From Streptomyces lincolnensis (GTDB taxonomy: Bacteria > Actinomycetota > Actinomycetes > Streptomycetales > Streptomycetaceae), in NCBI RefSeq assembly GCF_021173675.1, contig NZ_JAIHON010000003.1:558001-622000 (forward strand): a DNA stretch of 64,000 bases. The letters are read 5' to 3'. Within the stretch, counting starts at the first letter, position 1, and each line of letters opens with the position of its first letter. This document shows positions 25,372-35,754 of this stretch, piece after piece. The notes below the pieces were generated by a model. That model was given only the letters and a program-made list of their open reading frames with translations, had not been told where the DNA came from and did no database searches. Position numbers and translations under genes: made by a program.

Positions 25372-26630
25372 CGGACCAGGCACCCGACACCCGCGACGAA
25401 ACCGCGGAACCCCGCTCGGCCCCGTCGTCGAGAGGCCGGCACGCGATTCCCCGCAGGTCCGCGCTGACGCGTCTGCGCCTGCCGGTCGGAAAGGCTCTCG
25501 CGCTCACCGCGCTGCCCACGGCCCTCGTCCTGGGAGGCCAGCGCCTGCCCGCCATCGACGCGAGCGCCACCGTGGCCCATTCCGTGGCCGAAGACGGGTC
25601 GGGGACCGAAGACGGGTCGGGCGGATCCGAGAGCAACGGTGTCGACTGTGACCGCCCTGGCGACACACCAGCGCCTGCGACGAAGGCTCCCACCGGCTCC
25701 GCCCGGTCCGCGGACCCCCGCTCGTCCGGTGCTCGGCGAAGCGCGGAGCCCGTGCAGCCGCCGGAGCGCCAGGCCGACGGCTCGACGCTCCCGTCGCCGG
25801 CACGGACCGGCACGCCCCCTGCCGCGCCCAGCGCCACCCCCACCCCGTCGCCCGGCACGCCCTCCGTCGTCACCGGTATCACGAACCTCCTCGGCTCCCT
25901 GCTCGGCGACGACAACGAGCAGCAGAGTGCCGCACCGGACGCGAGTCCCTCGCCGAGTGCGGGCACGCCGACACCCGCACCCACACCGACGGACACGACA
26001 TCGGACGCCCCACGGCCGCCCGCAGCACACGCCTCACCGGCCCCCGGTCGTCGGACGGCCGAGCCCTCGCCCCCCGCACCGGCCCCGGAAACGGCGCGGA
26101 AAGCAGCCCGTGCCTGCGACATCAGTGACCTCGATGCCCCCGAGGACACCAGCGCCGGCCGATTCCCCGACGAGCCGTGGAACATGAAGGGCAGCCGCCT
26201 CGCGCTGCACGACGTCGTCTTCCACGGTGTGGTGACCGTGGAAACGACGGCCGGACCCCAGCGGGTGCTCAAGTTCTCCGCATCGGCCGTCACGATCCGC
26301 GATCTGAGGATGTCCGTGCCCGTCGGCCCGGAGATCCAGCACATCGACGGAGGGCCCGGCTCCACGTCCACGCTCCGGGGTGACGGCGACATCACCATGT
26401 ACGTCGAAAGCCTGACGGGCACCCTCTCCGGCGTCGAGAACATTCCCGCGCCGCCGCTCCTCCGCCTGCACCTCACCCCCGACACCGTGCCGGAGTGGCT
26501 CTACGACACGGTCGGAAAACTCGGCCTCAAGCTCCAACTGAGCCTGAACGACGCCGATATCGACCAGGCCGGTCAGACGGGCGGAAGGCTCGTCATCCCA
26601 GGGATCCACGGATACGGGACGCCACGCTGA
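25368..26630 (+). CDS. Membrane-anchored protein with Pro/Thr/Ala-rich stalk and beta domain
   Basis: 420 residues from ATG 25368, overlapping DUF6114. Residues 1-35 are polar. A hydrophobic helix follows (GKALALTALPTALVLGG). About residues 60-245 are a low-complexity Pro/Ser/Thr/Ala stalk (e.g. APSATPTPSPGTPSVV). Residues 250-420 form a beta-rich domain starting at ACDISDLDAPED and including SRLALHDVVFHGVVTVETT and LGLKLQLSLNDADIDQAGQ. The layout suggests a cell-surface protein with a folded head on a wall-spanning stalk. The head resembles the DUF6230 proteins in style (beta strands, lipophilic), so the three may act together. Confidence 0.7.
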   Translation: MTDQAPDTRDETAEPRSAPSSRGRHAIPRRSALTRLRLPVGKALALTALPTALVLGGQRLPAIDASATVAHSVAEDGSGTEDGSGGSESNGVDCDRPGDTPAPATKAPTGSARSADPRSSGARRSAEPVQPPERQADGSTLPSPARTGTPPAAPSATPTPSPGTPSVVTGITNLLGSLLGDDNEQQSAAPDASPSPSAGTPTPAPTPTDTTSDAPRPPAAHASPAPGRRTAEPSPPAPAPETARKAARACDISDLDAPEDTSAGRFPDEPWNMKGSRLALHDVVFHGVVTVETTAGPQRVLKFSASAVTIRDLRMSVPVGPEIQHIDGGPGSTSTLRGDGDITMYVESLTGTLSGVENIPAPPLLRLHLTPDTVPEWLYDTVGKLGLKLQLSLNDADIDQAGQTGGRLVIPGIHGYGTPR

Positions 26631-26677
26631 ACCCTGCCGTGGGCGGGCGTACGTCCCGCATCGGACCGATGCCGGGC

Positions 26678-26725
26678 TTGCATGGGGAAACTGGTCGGTT
26701 TACGGTGGTGGAAACCAATCGGTTT
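26678..26725 (+). promoter_or_regulatory. SDR promoter with two TetR-like operators
   Basis: -35 TTGCAT (26678-26683), a 17-nt spacer and -10 TACGGT (26701-26706). AAACTGGTCGGTTT (26688-26701) fills the spacer, and AAACCAATCGGTTT (26712-26725) lies just downstream. They match the palindrome before the TetR at 22329 at 12 and 13 of 14 positions. Confidence 0.72.
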
Positions 26726-26746
26726 CTCATTCTCGTGGAGACAGTC

Positions 26747-27448
26747 ATGACCGCTTTGAAGGACGCCACCGTCTTCGTCACCGGCGGCAGCCGCGGCATC
26801 GGCAAGGCCCTGGTGGAAGAGCTGTACGCGCGCGGCGCGGCCAAGGTCTACGCCACCGCCCGCGACCCGCGCACCGTGACCCACCCCGACGCGGTCCCGG
26901 TGGCGCTGGAGGCCACCGACCCGGCCTCCGTGGCGGCGGCCGTCGCGCAGGCGCAGGACGTCACCGTACTGATCAACAACGCCGGCGGCTCGAACGGCGC
27001 GACCTTCCTCGACTCCCCGCTCGACGACGTCCGCCAGGAGTTCGAGACCAACTTCTACGGCCCGCTCCTGGTCGCCCGAGCCTTCGTGCCGGTCATCGAA
27101 CGCAACGGCGGCGGCCACATCCTCAACGTCAGCTCCGTGCTCTCCTGGATAGCCCTTGGCGGCGCCTACGGTGCGGCCAAGGCCGCCCTGTGGTCGCAGT
27201 CCAACTCCCTGCGCCTGGAGCTGCAGCCGCGCGGCATCTCCGTCACCGGACTGCACATGGGCTACGTCGACACGGACCTGACAACCGGCGTGGACGCACC
27301 CAAGTCCGACCCCCGCGACATCGCCGTACAGGCCCTCGACGGCATCGAGACGGGAGCGTACGAAGTGCTCGCCGACGACATCTCACGGCAGGTCAAGGCG
27401 GGTCTGGCCGGCGACCTGGCAGGGCTGTATCCCCAGCTGGCCGAGTAG
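26747..27448 (+). CDS. Short-chain dehydrogenase/reductase
   Basis: 233 residues from ATG 26747 (GTGGAGACAG upstream). Cofactor motif VFVTGGSRGIGKALVEEL, NNAGG, catalytic Ser in LNVSSVLSW, and YGAAKAA with the Tyr-x-x-x-Lys pair; Asn is in FETNFYG. ATARDPRT after the second strand (Arg) suggests NADP(H). It lacks the 20-30 C-terminal residues of longer SDRs. The shared operator links it to the TetR at 22329, four genes upstream. Confidence 0.88.
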   Translation: MTALKDATVFVTGGSRGIGKALVEELYARGAAKVYATARDPRTVTHPDAVPVALEATDPASVAAAVAQAQDVTVLINNAGGSNGATFLDSPLDDVRQEFETNFYGPLLVARAFVPVIERNGGGHILNVSSVLSWIALGGAYGAAKAALWSQSNSLRLELQPRGISVTGLHMGYVDTDLTTGVDAPKSDPRDIAVQALDGIETGAYEVLADDISRQVKAGLAGDLAGLYPQLAE

Positions 27449-27560
27449 GGCGCCTGCTCCTGCCGTACGCCGTGGTCACCCCCGTTCGGGGGTGGCGCGC
27501 GGGCGGACCCGAATCGAGCATGTTCGCGGGACGGCGTAGTGGCAGGCAAAGGAGCCGCAC

Positions 27561-29234
27561 ATGACGGAGATCCAGATCGAGTTCGATGTTCCGGCGAAGA
27601 TGCGTGACGGCACGGTGCTGCGCGCGGATGTCTACCGGCCCGGCGGCAGCGGACCCTGGCCGGTCCTGTTGAGCAGGCTGCCGTACGGGAAGCAGATGCC
27701 CCTGGCGATCGCCGTCCTCGATCCGCTGGCGGCGGCCCGGCACGGTTTCATGGTGGTCCTTCAGGACACCCGCGGCCGGTTCGCCTCCGAGGGGGAGTGG
27801 GAGCCGTGGACGTACGAGGGGAGCGACGGTTACGACACCGTGCGGTGGGCCGCCGCCCTGCCCGGCTCGAACGGCTCCGTCGGCATGATCGGCGGCAGCT
27901 ATTTCGGCAACACCCAGTGGATGGCGGCGCTGTCGAAGCCGCCGGAGCTGAAGGCGATCGCCCCGATGATCACGTGGTCCGAACCGGACGACGGACTGTG
28001 GACGCGCGGCGGCGCGATCGAGCTCGGCATCACCGCGCCCTGGACCCTGATGATGGGCGCCGACGCGCTGATGCGCCGGCACGCCACCGACCCCGCGGGG
28101 CTGGTGAACGGCATCACCGGGCTCGTGCAGGACATGGACGGCCTGGCCGGCGCCGGTTACGGCGAGCTGCCCGCCGGGCACTTCCCCGCCTTCGCCCGGC
28201 ACGGCCTGCCCGAGCTGGGCTATGAGCGGTCCCGGCGGGAACCCGAGTGGGCGGCGTCCTGCCGGGTCGCGGGCCGGCACGACGAGATCGACCTGCCCAC
28301 CTTCCAGATCGGCGGCTGGTACGACATCTTCACCCAGGGCACCCTCGACAACTTCACCGCCATGCGCCGGGCGGGCCGGTCCGCCACGCTGGTCATGGGG
28401 CCGTGGAGTCACACCAACCAGCAGCATGTCATCGGCGACGTCAACTTCGGGTTCGCCGCGAACTCCGCCTTCATGGGTATGCGCGGCCCTCTGAACGGCC
28501 TCCAGCTCGACTGGTTCCGGCGCACGATCGGCGACGGCGAGGCGCTGGAGCCGGACACCGGCACGGTGCTGTTGTTCGTCATGGGCGTCAACCAGTGGCG
28601 CGAGGAGAGCGAATGGCCGCTGTCGCGGGCCGTGGACACGGACTTCCATCTGCGCGCGGACGGACGCCTCACACCGGAGCCGCCGTCCGTCGCCGAGCGG
28701 CCGGAGGAGTTCTCCTACGACCCGATGGACCCGGTGCCCACCACCGGTGGCGCGCTGCTGATGACCGACGAGTTCCGTACCGGCCCGCTGGACCAGACGG
28801 CCGTGGAGGCACGCGAGGACGTCCTGGTCTTCACCACCGAACCGCTCGCCGAGGACACCGAGGTGACCGGCCGCGTCCGGGCCGTGCTCCACGCGGCCAC
28901 GGACGGCACCTCGACCGACTGGGTGGCCCGCCTGTGCGACGTCGACGAGAGGGGTGTCTCCCGCAACGTGACCGACGGCATCGTGCGGGTGCGCGAGGCG
29001 ACACCGGGTGAGCCGGCCGAGTACGTCGTGGACCTGTGGTCGACCAGCATCGTCTTCCGGGCGGGGCACCGCATACGGCTCCAGGTCACCTCCAGCAACT
29101 TCCCCCGCTGGGACCGCAACCTCAACACCGGCGAACCCGAGGAGAGCGCCACCACGGCCCGGGTCGCCCGCCAGCAGATCTTCCACGACCCGGCCCGGCC
29201 CTCCCGCATCACCCTGCCCGTGATCCCGGCCTGA
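27561..29234 (+). CDS. CocE/NonD family serine hydrolase
   Basis: 557 residues from ATG 27561 (AAAGGAG upstream). The N-terminal alpha/beta-hydrolase begins MRDGTVLRADVYRP and has the nucleophile in MIGGSYFGNTQW. The acid is in IGGWYDIFTQG and the His in MGPWSHTNQQ. The C-terminal half is the X-Pro dipeptidyl-peptidase C-terminal jelly roll (GRVRAVLHAATDG, GHRIRLQVTSSNFP). Such enzymes hydrolyse esters (cocaine esterase), amides or acylated peptides. There is no signal peptide. Substrate unknown. Confidence 0.87.
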   Translation: MTEIQIEFDVPAKMRDGTVLRADVYRPGGSGPWPVLLSRLPYGKQMPLAIAVLDPLAAARHGFMVVLQDTRGRFASEGEWEPWTYEGSDGYDTVRWAAALPGSNGSVGMIGGSYFGNTQWMAALSKPPELKAIAPMITWSEPDDGLWTRGGAIELGITAPWTLMMGADALMRRHATDPAGLVNGITGLVQDMDGLAGAGYGELPAGHFPAFARHGLPELGYERSRREPEWAASCRVAGRHDEIDLPTFQIGGWYDIFTQGTLDNFTAMRRAGRSATLVMGPWSHTNQQHVIGDVNFGFAANSAFMGMRGPLNGLQLDWFRRTIGDGEALEPDTGTVLLFVMGVNQWREESEWPLSRAVDTDFHLRADGRLTPEPPSVAERPEEFSYDPMDPVPTTGGALLMTDEFRTGPLDQTAVEAREDVLVFTTEPLAEDTEVTGRVRAVLHAATDGTSTDWVARLCDVDERGVSRNVTDGIVRVREATPGEPAEYVVDLWSTSIVFRAGHRIRLQVTSSNFPRWDRNLNTGEPEESATTARVARQQIFHDPARPSRITLPVIPA

Positions 29235-29354
29235 CACGGCCCAGTAGGCAGGTCGGCGGGGGAGATCTCCCGGGCATCGTCGTTCCCGCCCGGGGCGATC
29301 CCCCCGCCCCCCTGCGGACGCGCATCGAGGGCCGCCGTGCGTCGGGCGCGGTGC

Positions 29355-30020
29355 TCAGATGGCTGCGCGAATGGCCCGCTCGAAGTCCTCGACGTGACTG
29401 CGGGCCAGCCGAGCGGCATTCTCGGGTTGACCGGCGACGATCGCGTCGATCAACGACCCGTGCTCCTCCACGTGACCGGCCATGTCCGACAGCCGGTCGA
29501 TGAACAGGCACCAGATCCGGGTCGCCAGATTGTCGTGGCGGACGAGGGTGTCCTCCAGGTACGGATTGTGCGCGGCGGCGTAGATGGCGCGGTGGACCTG
29601 GAGGTCCAGGTGCATGAGCCCGGTGGGGTCCTGCCGCCGGGAATCCGCGCCCTCCAGCTCTCGCCGCAGGGCGGTCAGGGCCGCCCGGTCCGCGGCCGTG
29701 GCGCGCCGCGCGGCCTGCGACGCGGCCAGGGGCTCCAGCTCCTGGCGCACCTCGGAGATATGGGCGAGGTCGGTGATGTTGACCTCGGTGGCGAAGGTGC
29801 CGCGCCGGGGATACGTCGTGATCAGCCGCTCGTACTGGAGCCGCTTGAGGGCCTCGCGCACCGGCGTGCGCCCCACGCCGAGGGACTGTCCCAGCTGCTC
29901 CTCGTTGATCGGCGCGCCCGGACGGATCTCGAGCATGACCAGCCGGTCACGGATGGCGCGGTAGGCGCGTTCGGCGAGGGTGAGTTCCTCGCCGACGGGC
30001 TCGGTCGCCACCTGCTCCAT
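29355..30020 (-). CDS. GntR regulator (FCD type) of the sarcosine operon
   Basis: 221 residues from ATG 30020 with AAGGGGG. The GntR HTH reads LTLAERAYRAIRDRLVMLEI with SLGVGRTPVREALKRLQYE. The FCD domain follows, with metal- or ligand-binding residues such as HLDLQVHRAIYAAAHN and HGSLIDAIVAGQ. It diverges from glyA-soxBDAG, and the palindrome CTGATATATCAG lies between. Repression released by sarcosine, glycine or a related amine is the likely control. Confidence 0.88.
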   Translation of the reverse strand: MEQVATEPVGEELTLAERAYRAIRDRLVMLEIRPGAPINEEQLGQSLGVGRTPVREALKRLQYERLITTYPRRGTFATEVNITDLAHISEVRQELEPLAASQAARRATAADRAALTALRRELEGADSRRQDPTGLMHLDLQVHRAIYAAAHNPYLEDTLVRHDNLATRIWCLFIDRLSDMAGHVEEHGSLIDAIVAGQPENAARLARSHVEDFERAIRAAI

Positions 30021-30070
30021 GGATGCCCCCTTGACCTCTGCGGTGAGCTCCGCATACCGTACCGCACAGT

Positions 30071-30082
30071 CTGATATATCAG
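30071..30082. promoter_or_regulatory. Palindromic GntR operator
   Basis: CTGATATATCAG is a perfect 12-bp palindrome in an A/T-rich pocket between the divergent GntR gene (start 30020) and glyA (start 30128). FCD-type GntR proteins usually bind short A/T-centred palindromes of this length. Confidence 0.7.
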
Positions 30083-30127
30083 TTGCGCATTAGCCGCTCC
30101 CAGGATGTCTCCCAGGATGGTGCACAG

Positions 30128-31414
30128 ATGGCAACGAACCCGTCGCTCTCCCTCCCGCTGAGCAACCTCGACCCGGACGTCGCCGCCGCCGTCGACGCCG
30201 AACTGCACCGCCAGCAGTCCACCCTCGAAATGATCGCCTCGGAGAACTTCGCCCCGCTCGCGGTCATGGAGGCCCAGGGCTCGGTCCTGACCAACAAGTA
30301 CGCCGAGGGCTACCCCGGCCGCCGCTACTACGGCGGCTGCGAACACGTCGACGTCATCGAGCGGCTGGCCATCGCACGGGTGAAGGACCTCTTCGGCGCC
30401 GAGGCCGCGAACGTGCAGCCGCACTCGGGAGCCCAGGCCAACGCGGCCGCCATGTTCGCGCTGCTCGACCCCGGCGACACGATCCTCGGCCTCGACCTGG
30501 CGCACGGCGGTCATCTTACCCACGGCATGCGCATCAACTACTCCGGCAAGCTGTACAACGTCGTGCCGTACCACGTGCGCGCGTCCGACCTGCGCATCGA
30601 CATGGACGAGGTCGAGCAGCTCGCCCTCGCGCACCGACCGAAGATGATCGTCGTCGGCTGGTCGGCGTACCCCCGCCGGCTGGACTTCGCCGCGTTCCGC
30701 CGGATCGCCGACGCGGTGGGCGCGTATCTGATGGTGGACATGGCGCACTTCGCCGGACTGGTGGCCGCGGGCCTGCACCCGAACCCGGTGCCGTATGCCG
30801 ATGTCGTCACGACCACCACCCACAAGACGCTCGGCGGTCCGCGCGGCGGGGTGATCCTCAGCCGGGCCGGCCTCGCCAAGAAGATCAACTCAGCCGTGTT
30901 CCCGGGACAGCAGGGCGGCCCGTTGGAGCACGTCATCGCGGCGAAGGCGGTGGCCTTCAAACTGGCGGCGGGGGAGGAGTTCAAGGAGCGCCAGCAGCGC
31001 ACGCTCAGGGGCGCGAAGATCCTCGCCGGACGGCTGCTCTCCGACGACCTGGCCGAAGCCGGGATCACCGTCCTGACCGGTGGCACCGACGTCCACCTGA
31101 TCCTCGTCGACCTGCGCGACTCGCCCCTGGACGGGCAGCAGGCCGAGGACCGGCTGCACCGCGTCGGCATCACCGTCAACCGCAACGCGGTGCCCTTCGA
31201 CCCGCGTCCGCCGATGGTCTCCTCCGGTCTGCGGATCGGCACCCCCGCGCTGGCCACCCGCGGCTTCGCCGAGACGGAGTTCCGCGAGGTCGCCGACATC
31301 ATCGCCGAGACCCTCAAGGGCGACCGGCCGGACGACGAACTGCGCGCCCGGGTCGAGAAGTTGACCTCCGCCTTCCCCCTGTACGCGAACCACGTGAACG
31401 GAGCCGTGGCATGA
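30128..31414 (+). CDS. glyA: Glycine/serine hydroxymethyltransferase
   Basis: 428 residues from ATG 30128 (AGGATGG upstream). [20 protein letters not shown] and [15 protein letters not shown] mark the substrate and folate side; [14 protein letters not shown] and the PLP lysine motif [14 protein letters not shown] complete the site. It uses 5,10-methylene-tetrahydrofolate and glycine to make serine. Both are produced by the sarcosine oxidase encoded next, so the operon converts sarcosine to serine. It overlaps soxB by 4 nt (ATGA). The Gly in HKTLGG replaces the usual Arg. A housekeeping copy elsewhere is expected. Confidence 0.93.
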   Translation: MATNPSLSLPLSNLDPDVAAAVDAELHRQQSTLEMIASENFAPLAVMEAQGSVLTNKYAEGYPGRRYYGGCEHVDVIERLAIARVKDLFGAEAANVQPHSGAQANAAAMFALLDPGDTILGLDLAHGGHLTHGMRINYSGKLYNVVPYHVRASDLRIDMDEVEQLALAHRPKMIVVGWSAYPRRLDFAAFRRIADAVGAYLMVDMAHFAGLVAAGLHPNPVPYADVVTTTTHKTLGGPRGGVILSRAGLAKKINSAVFPGQQGGPLEHVIAAKAVAFKLAAGEEFKERQQRTLRGAKILAGRLLSDDLAEAGITVLTGGTDVHLILVDLRDSPLDGQQAEDRLHRVGITVNRNAVPFDPRPPMVSSGLRIGTPALATRGFAETEFREVADIIAETLKGDRPDDELRARVEKLTSAFPLYANHVNGAVA

Positions 31415-32631
31415 CGGCCGAACCACTGCCGGAGCACCCGGACTTCCTCTGGCGCACCCCCGACCCGCGCTCCTCGTACGACGTCGTCATCGTCGGCGCG
31501 GGCGGCCACGGCCTGGCCACCGCCTACTACCTCGCCAAGAACCACGGCATCACCAATGTCGCCGTCCTGGAGAAGGGCTGGCTGGCCGGCGGCAACATGG
31601 CCCGCAACACCACGATCATCCGCTCCAACTACCTCTGGGACGAGAGCGCGGCGATCTACGAGCACGCGCTCAAGCTGTGGGAGGGACTTCCCGAGGAGCT
31701 GGACTACGACTTTCTGTTCAGCCAGCGCGGTGTCCTCAACCTCGCCCACACCCTCCAGGACGTCCGCGAGGGCGTGCGCCGCGTCAACGCCAACAAGCTC
31801 AACGGAGTCGACGCCGAGTGGCTTGAGCCGGACGAGATCTCCAAGGTCTGCCCCATCCTCAACGTCTCGCCCCGCACCCGGTATCCGGTCCTCGGCGGCA
31901 CCTTCCAGCCCCGGGCCGGCATCGCCAAGCACGACCACGTCGCCTGGGCGCTGGCCCGTCGCGCCGACGAGCTGGGCGTCGACCTGATCCAGGGCTGCGA
32001 GGTCACCGGCTTCCTCAAGGACGGCGAGAGGGTCGTGGGCGTCGACACCAACCTGGGCCGGATCCACGCCGGCCGGGTGGGCCTCGCGGCCGCCGGGCAC
32101 AGCAGCGTGCTGGCCGAGCGGGCGGGGGTACGCCTGCCGGTGCAGTCGCACCCCCTGCAGGCCCTGGTCTCCGAGCTGCACGAGCCGGTGCACCCCACCG
32201 TCGTCATGTCCAACCACGTGCACGTCTACGTCTCCCAGGCGCACAAGGGCGAGTTGGTGATGGGGGCGGGCGTCGACGCGTACAACGGCTACGGCCAGCG
32301 CGGCTCCTTCCACGTCATCGAGCAGCAGATGGCCGCCGCCGTCGAGCTGTTCCCGGTCTTCGCGCGGGCGCACGTGCTGCGGACCTGGGGCGGCATCGTC
32401 GACGTCACCCCGGACGCCTCACCGATCATCGGCTCCACACCCGTCGAGAACCTCTACGTCAACTGCGGCTGGGGGACCGGCGGGTTCAAGGCCACCCCGG
32501 CCGCCGGCTGGACCTTCGCGCACACCATCGCGACCGGCCGGCCGCATCCGCTGAACGCCCCCTTCGCCCTCGACCGTTTCACGTCGGGCGCCCTGATCGA
32601 CGAACACGGCGCCGCAGCCGTGGCCCACTGA
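31411..32631 (+). CDS. soxB: Sarcosine oxidase beta subunit
   Basis: 406 residues, the usual length, from ATG 31411. FAD-binding [35 protein letters not shown] and [16 protein letters not shown] are conserved in heterotetrameric enzymes, the latter near the residue that carries FMN. The C-terminal [16 protein letters not shown] and [15 protein letters not shown] are also conserved. It oxidatively demethylates sarcosine to glycine. It forms the catalytic subunit with delta, alpha and gamma in the same operon. Confidence 0.95.
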   Translation: MTAEPLPEHPDFLWRTPDPRSSYDVVIVGAGGHGLATAYYLAKNHGITNVAVLEKGWLAGGNMARNTTIIRSNYLWDESAAIYEHALKLWEGLPEELDYDFLFSQRGVLNLAHTLQDVREGVRRVNANKLNGVDAEWLEPDEISKVCPILNVSPRTRYPVLGGTFQPRAGIAKHDHVAWALARRADELGVDLIQGCEVTGFLKDGERVVGVDTNLGRIHAGRVGLAAAGHSSVLAERAGVRLPVQSHPLQALVSELHEPVHPTVVMSNHVHVYVSQAHKGELVMGAGVDAYNGYGQRGSFHVIEQQMAAAVELFPVFARAHVLRTWGGIVDVTPDASPIIGSTPVENLYVNCGWGTGGFKATPAAGWTFAHTIATGRPHPLNAPFALDRFTSGALIDEHGAAAVAH

Positions 32632-32641
32632 GGAGGACACC

Positions 32642-32923
32642 ATGCTGCTGATCACCTGCCCATGGTGCGGCCCGAGGGACGAGACCGAGTACCACTACGG
32701 CGGACAGGCCCACGTCCCCTACCCGCCCGCCCCCGCGGACCTCACCGACCAGCAGTGGGCCGAGTACGTCTTCTACCGCGACAACCCCAAGGGCCCCTTC
32801 GCCGAGCGGTGGGTGCACAGCACCGGCTGCCGCCGCTGGTTCAACGTCCTGCGGGACACCGCCACCCACGAGGTGCTGACCTCGTACCGGCCCGACGAGC
32901 CCCGCCCCGGAGGGACCCGATGA
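32642..32923 (+). CDS. soxD: Sarcosine oxidase delta subunit
   Basis: 93 residues from ATG 32642 (GAGGAG upstream). The zinc site is formed by CPWCGPRDE at the N-terminus and HSTGCRRWF further on. [14 protein letters not shown] is strongly conserved in the family. It stabilises the heterotetramer. It starts 10 nt after soxB and overlaps soxA by 4 nt. Confidence 0.94.
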   Translation: MLLITCPWCGPRDETEYHYGGQAHVPYPPAPADLTDQQWAEYVFYRDNPKGPFAERWVHSTGCRRWFNVLRDTATHEVLTSYRPDEPRPGGTR

Positions 32924-35754
32924 CCCACCAGCACTTCCGGCTCCCGCAGGGGGGCCGCATCGACCGCGGCACCGTACTGCGGTTCACCGTCGACGGACGG
33001 GAGCTGACCGGGCACCCCGGTGACACCCTCGCCTCGGCGATGCTGGCGAACGGCCTCGTCGAGGTCGCGCCCTCGCTCTACCGCGGCCGCCCGCGCGGCA
33101 TCGTCGCCGCCGGCGTCGAGGAGCCCAACGCCCTGGTACAGCTGGACGGTTCGTGCTCCGAGGGCATGCTCCCGGCCACCACCGTGGAGCTGTACGACGG
33201 CCTGTCCGCCACCACCCTCTCCGGGATGGGCCGCCTCGACCCGACCCCCGACCCCGCCGTCTACGACAAGAAGTACGCGCACACCGACGTCCTGGTCGTC
33301 GGCGCCGGACCCGCCGGACTCACGGCCGCGGCAGCGGCGGCCGCCTCCGGTGCCCGCGTGATCCTCCTCGACGACCAGCCGGAGCCGGGAGGCTCGCTGC
33401 TCGCCGGAGACCTCGCGCGGGTCGCCGAGGCGCGCGAGGCACTCGACGCCGCCCCCGAGGCCGTCGTCCTCCCACGGACCACGGCCTTCGGGTCGTACGA
33501 CGACAACTACGTCCTGGCCCTCCAGCGGCGCACCGACCACCTCGGCGCCGAGGCTCCCGAAGGCGTCTCACGCCAGCGGCTGTGGCACATCCGCGCACGG
33601 CGGGTGATCCTGGCGACCGGGGCCCACGAGCGTCCGCTGGTCTTCGCCGGCAACGACCGGCCCGGGGTGATGCTCGCGGCGGCCGTACGCACCTATCTCC
33701 ACCGGTACGCCGTGGCCCCCGGTTCGCGGGCCGTGGTGAGCACGACCAACGACAGCGCCTACGACACGGTCGCCGACCTGCTTGCCGCCGGCATCGGCGT
33801 CGCGGCCGTCGTGGACGCGCGCCCCGAGCCGTCCCGCCGGGCCGCCGAGGTCGCCGCGGAGACCGGGGTTCCGGTGCTGACGGGCAGCGCGGTGGTCGAC
33901 ACGGCGGGCGACGGCCGGATCACCGGCGTCACCGTCCGGTCCCTCGACGCCGACGGCCGGCTCACCGGAGCCCCACGGTCGTTCGACTGCGACCTGCTCG
34001 CCGTCTCGGGCGGCTGGAGCCCGGTGGTGCACCTGCACAGCCAGCGCCAGGGCCGACTGCGCTGGGACGAGGACCTCATCGCCTTCGTCCCCGACGGGAC
34101 GGTACGCGACCAGCAGGTGGTGGGCGCGGCGCGCGGGACGTACGATCTCGACGGCTGTCTGGCCGAGGGCGCGCGGGCCGGTGCGCTGGCCGCGACGGAG
34201 GCCGGGTTCCCGGTCGCCGTACCGCCCGACGCCGAGCGGCTCGCCGTGGGCCCGACGCGTGCCCTGTGGCTGGTGCCGGGCCCCGACGACGCCGAGGACA
34301 CCCACTTCGTCGACCTCCAGCGCGATGTCACCGTCGCCGACGTCCGGCGTTCCACCGGCGCCGGCATGCGCGGCGTCGAACACGTCAAGCGCTACACCTC
34401 GCTCGGCACGGCGAACGACCAGGGCAAGACCTCCGGCGTCAACGCGATCGGTGTGATCGCCGAGATGCTCGGCGGCTCACTGGGGGAGATCGGCACCACC
34501 GCCTACCGGGCGCCGTACACGCCGATCGCCTTCGCCGCGCTGGCCGGACGGGAGCGCGGCGACCTGTTCGACCCGGAGCGCACGACCTCCCTCCACGGCT
34601 GGCACGTGGCCCACGGCGCCGAGTTCGAGGACGTCGGGCAGTGGAAACGCCCCCGGTACTACCCCCGGCCGGGCGAGGACATGGACACGGCCGTGGCACG
34701 CGAGTGCCGGGCGGCCCGGGAGGGCGTGGCGTTCATGGACGCGTCCACGCTCGGTAAGATCGAGATCTGGGGCGCGGACGCGGGCGAATTCCTCAACCGC
34801 GTCTACACCAACGCCTTCAAGAAGCTCAAGCCCGGCACGGCCCGCTACGGCGTCATGTGCAAGCCCGACGGCATGATCTTCGACGACGGTGTGACCCTCC
34901 GCCTGGACGACAACCGCTACTTCATGACCACCACGACCGGTGGCGCCGCCGGCGTCCTGGACTGGCTGGAGGAGTGGCTCCAGACCGAGTGGCCCGAACT
35001 CGACGTCCACTGCACCTCGGTGACCGAACAGTGGGCGACGATCGCCGTCGTGGGACCGAAGTCACGCCAGGTGGTCGCCCACCTCGCACCTGACATCGAC
35101 CTGTCCGCCGAGGCGTTCCCCTTCATGGCCTTCCGCGAGACCACCCTCGCCTCCGGCATCCCGGCCCGCATCTGCCGGATCTCCTTCTCCGGCGAACTCG
35201 CCTACGAGATCAACGTCTCGGCGTGGTACGGCCCGAGCGTGTGGGAACAGGTCCACGAGGCCGGGCAGCCCCACGGCATCACCCCGTACGGCACCGAGAC
35301 CATGCACGTCCTGCGGGCCGAGAAGGGCTACATCATCGTCGGCCAGGACACCGACGGCACCGTCACCCCGCAGGACGCGGGCATGAGCTGGGTGGTCTCC
35401 AAACAGAAGGACTTCATCGGCAAGCGGTCCTTCTCCCGCCTCGACACCGCCCGCACCGACCGCAAGCAACTGGTCGGCCTGCTGCCGAGCGACCGTACGA
35501 CACGGCTGCCCGAGGGCACCCAACTCGTCGCCCCGGACGTCACCTTGGAGACGGTGCCCGTGCCGATGCTCGGCCACGTCACCTCCAGCTACCGCAGCCC
35601 GGCCCTCGGCCGCCCCTTCGCCCTCGCCCTCGTCGCCGACGGGCGGGCAAGGATCGGCGAGACCCTCCTCGCCCCGGTGGGCGAGGAGCTGGTGCCCGTC
35701 GAGGTGACCGACTTCGTCCTCTACGACCCCGAAGGGACCAGGCGCGATGGCTGA
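32920..35754 (+). CDS. soxA: Sarcosine oxidase alpha subunit
   Basis: 944 residues from ATG 32920 (ATGA overlap with soxD). An N-terminal ferredoxin-like part (about 15-90) has [16 protein letters not shown]. The NAD-binding Rossmann core contains [19 protein letters not shown] and [20 protein letters not shown]. The C-terminal third (about 580-944) is a GcvT/tetrahydrofolate-binding domain ([36 protein letters not shown]). It takes up the methylene group on tetrahydrofolate and binds NAD. The following soxG start overlaps its end by 8 nt. Confidence 0.95.
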   Translation: MTHQHFRLPQGGRIDRGTVLRFTVDGRELTGHPGDTLASAMLANGLVEVAPSLYRGRPRGIVAAGVEEPNALVQLDGSCSEGMLPATTVELYDGLSATTLSGMGRLDPTPDPAVYDKKYAHTDVLVVGAGPAGLTAAAAAAASGARVILLDDQPEPGGSLLAGDLARVAEAREALDAAPEAVVLPRTTAFGSYDDNYVLALQRRTDHLGAEAPEGVSRQRLWHIRARRVILATGAHERPLVFAGNDRPGVMLAAAVRTYLHRYAVAPGSRAVVSTTNDSAYDTVADLLAAGIGVAAVVDARPEPSRRAAEVAAETGVPVLTGSAVVDTAGDGRITGVTVRSLDADGRLTGAPRSFDCDLLAVSGGWSPVVHLHSQRQGRLRWDEDLIAFVPDGTVRDQQVVGAARGTYDLDGCLAEGARAGALAATEAGFPVAVPPDAERLAVGPTRALWLVPGPDDAEDTHFVDLQRDVTVADVRRSTGAGMRGVEHVKRYTSLGTANDQGKTSGVNAIGVIAEMLGGSLGEIGTTAYRAPYTPIAFAALAGRERGDLFDPERTTSLHGWHVAHGAEFEDVGQWKRPRYYPRPGEDMDTAVARECRAAREGVAFMDASTLGKIEIWGADAGEFLNRVYTNAFKKLKPGTARYGVMCKPDGMIFDDGVTLRLDDNRYFMTTTTGGAAGVLDWLEEWLQTEWPELDVHCTSVTEQWATIAVVGPKSRQVVAHLAPDIDLSAEAFPFMAFRETTLASGIPARICRISFSGELAYEINVSAWYGPSVWEQVHEAGQPHGITPYGTETMHVLRAEKGYIIVGQDTDGTVTPQDAGMSWVVSKQKDFIGKRSFSRLDTARTDRKQLVGLLPSDRTTRLPEGTQLVAPDVTLETVPVPMLGHVTSSYRSPALGRPFALALVADGRARIGETLLAPVGEELVPVEVTDFVLYDPEGTRRDG

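Noticed and set aside
27393..29237. 614-codon open frame antisense to the CocE-type hydrolase
   Set aside because: High-GC DNA gives long antisense frames; its translation is Gly/Arg/His-rich without domains, and the plus-strand gene has a full catalytic triad.
30083..30127. Possible glycine riboswitch before glyA
   Set aside because: The leader is only about 45 nt and has no tandem aptamer-like conserved segments; the GntR palindrome explains control.
30538..32373. 611-codon antisense frame over glyA and soxB
   Set aside because: Shadow of two clearly conserved enzymes; composition is not protein-like.
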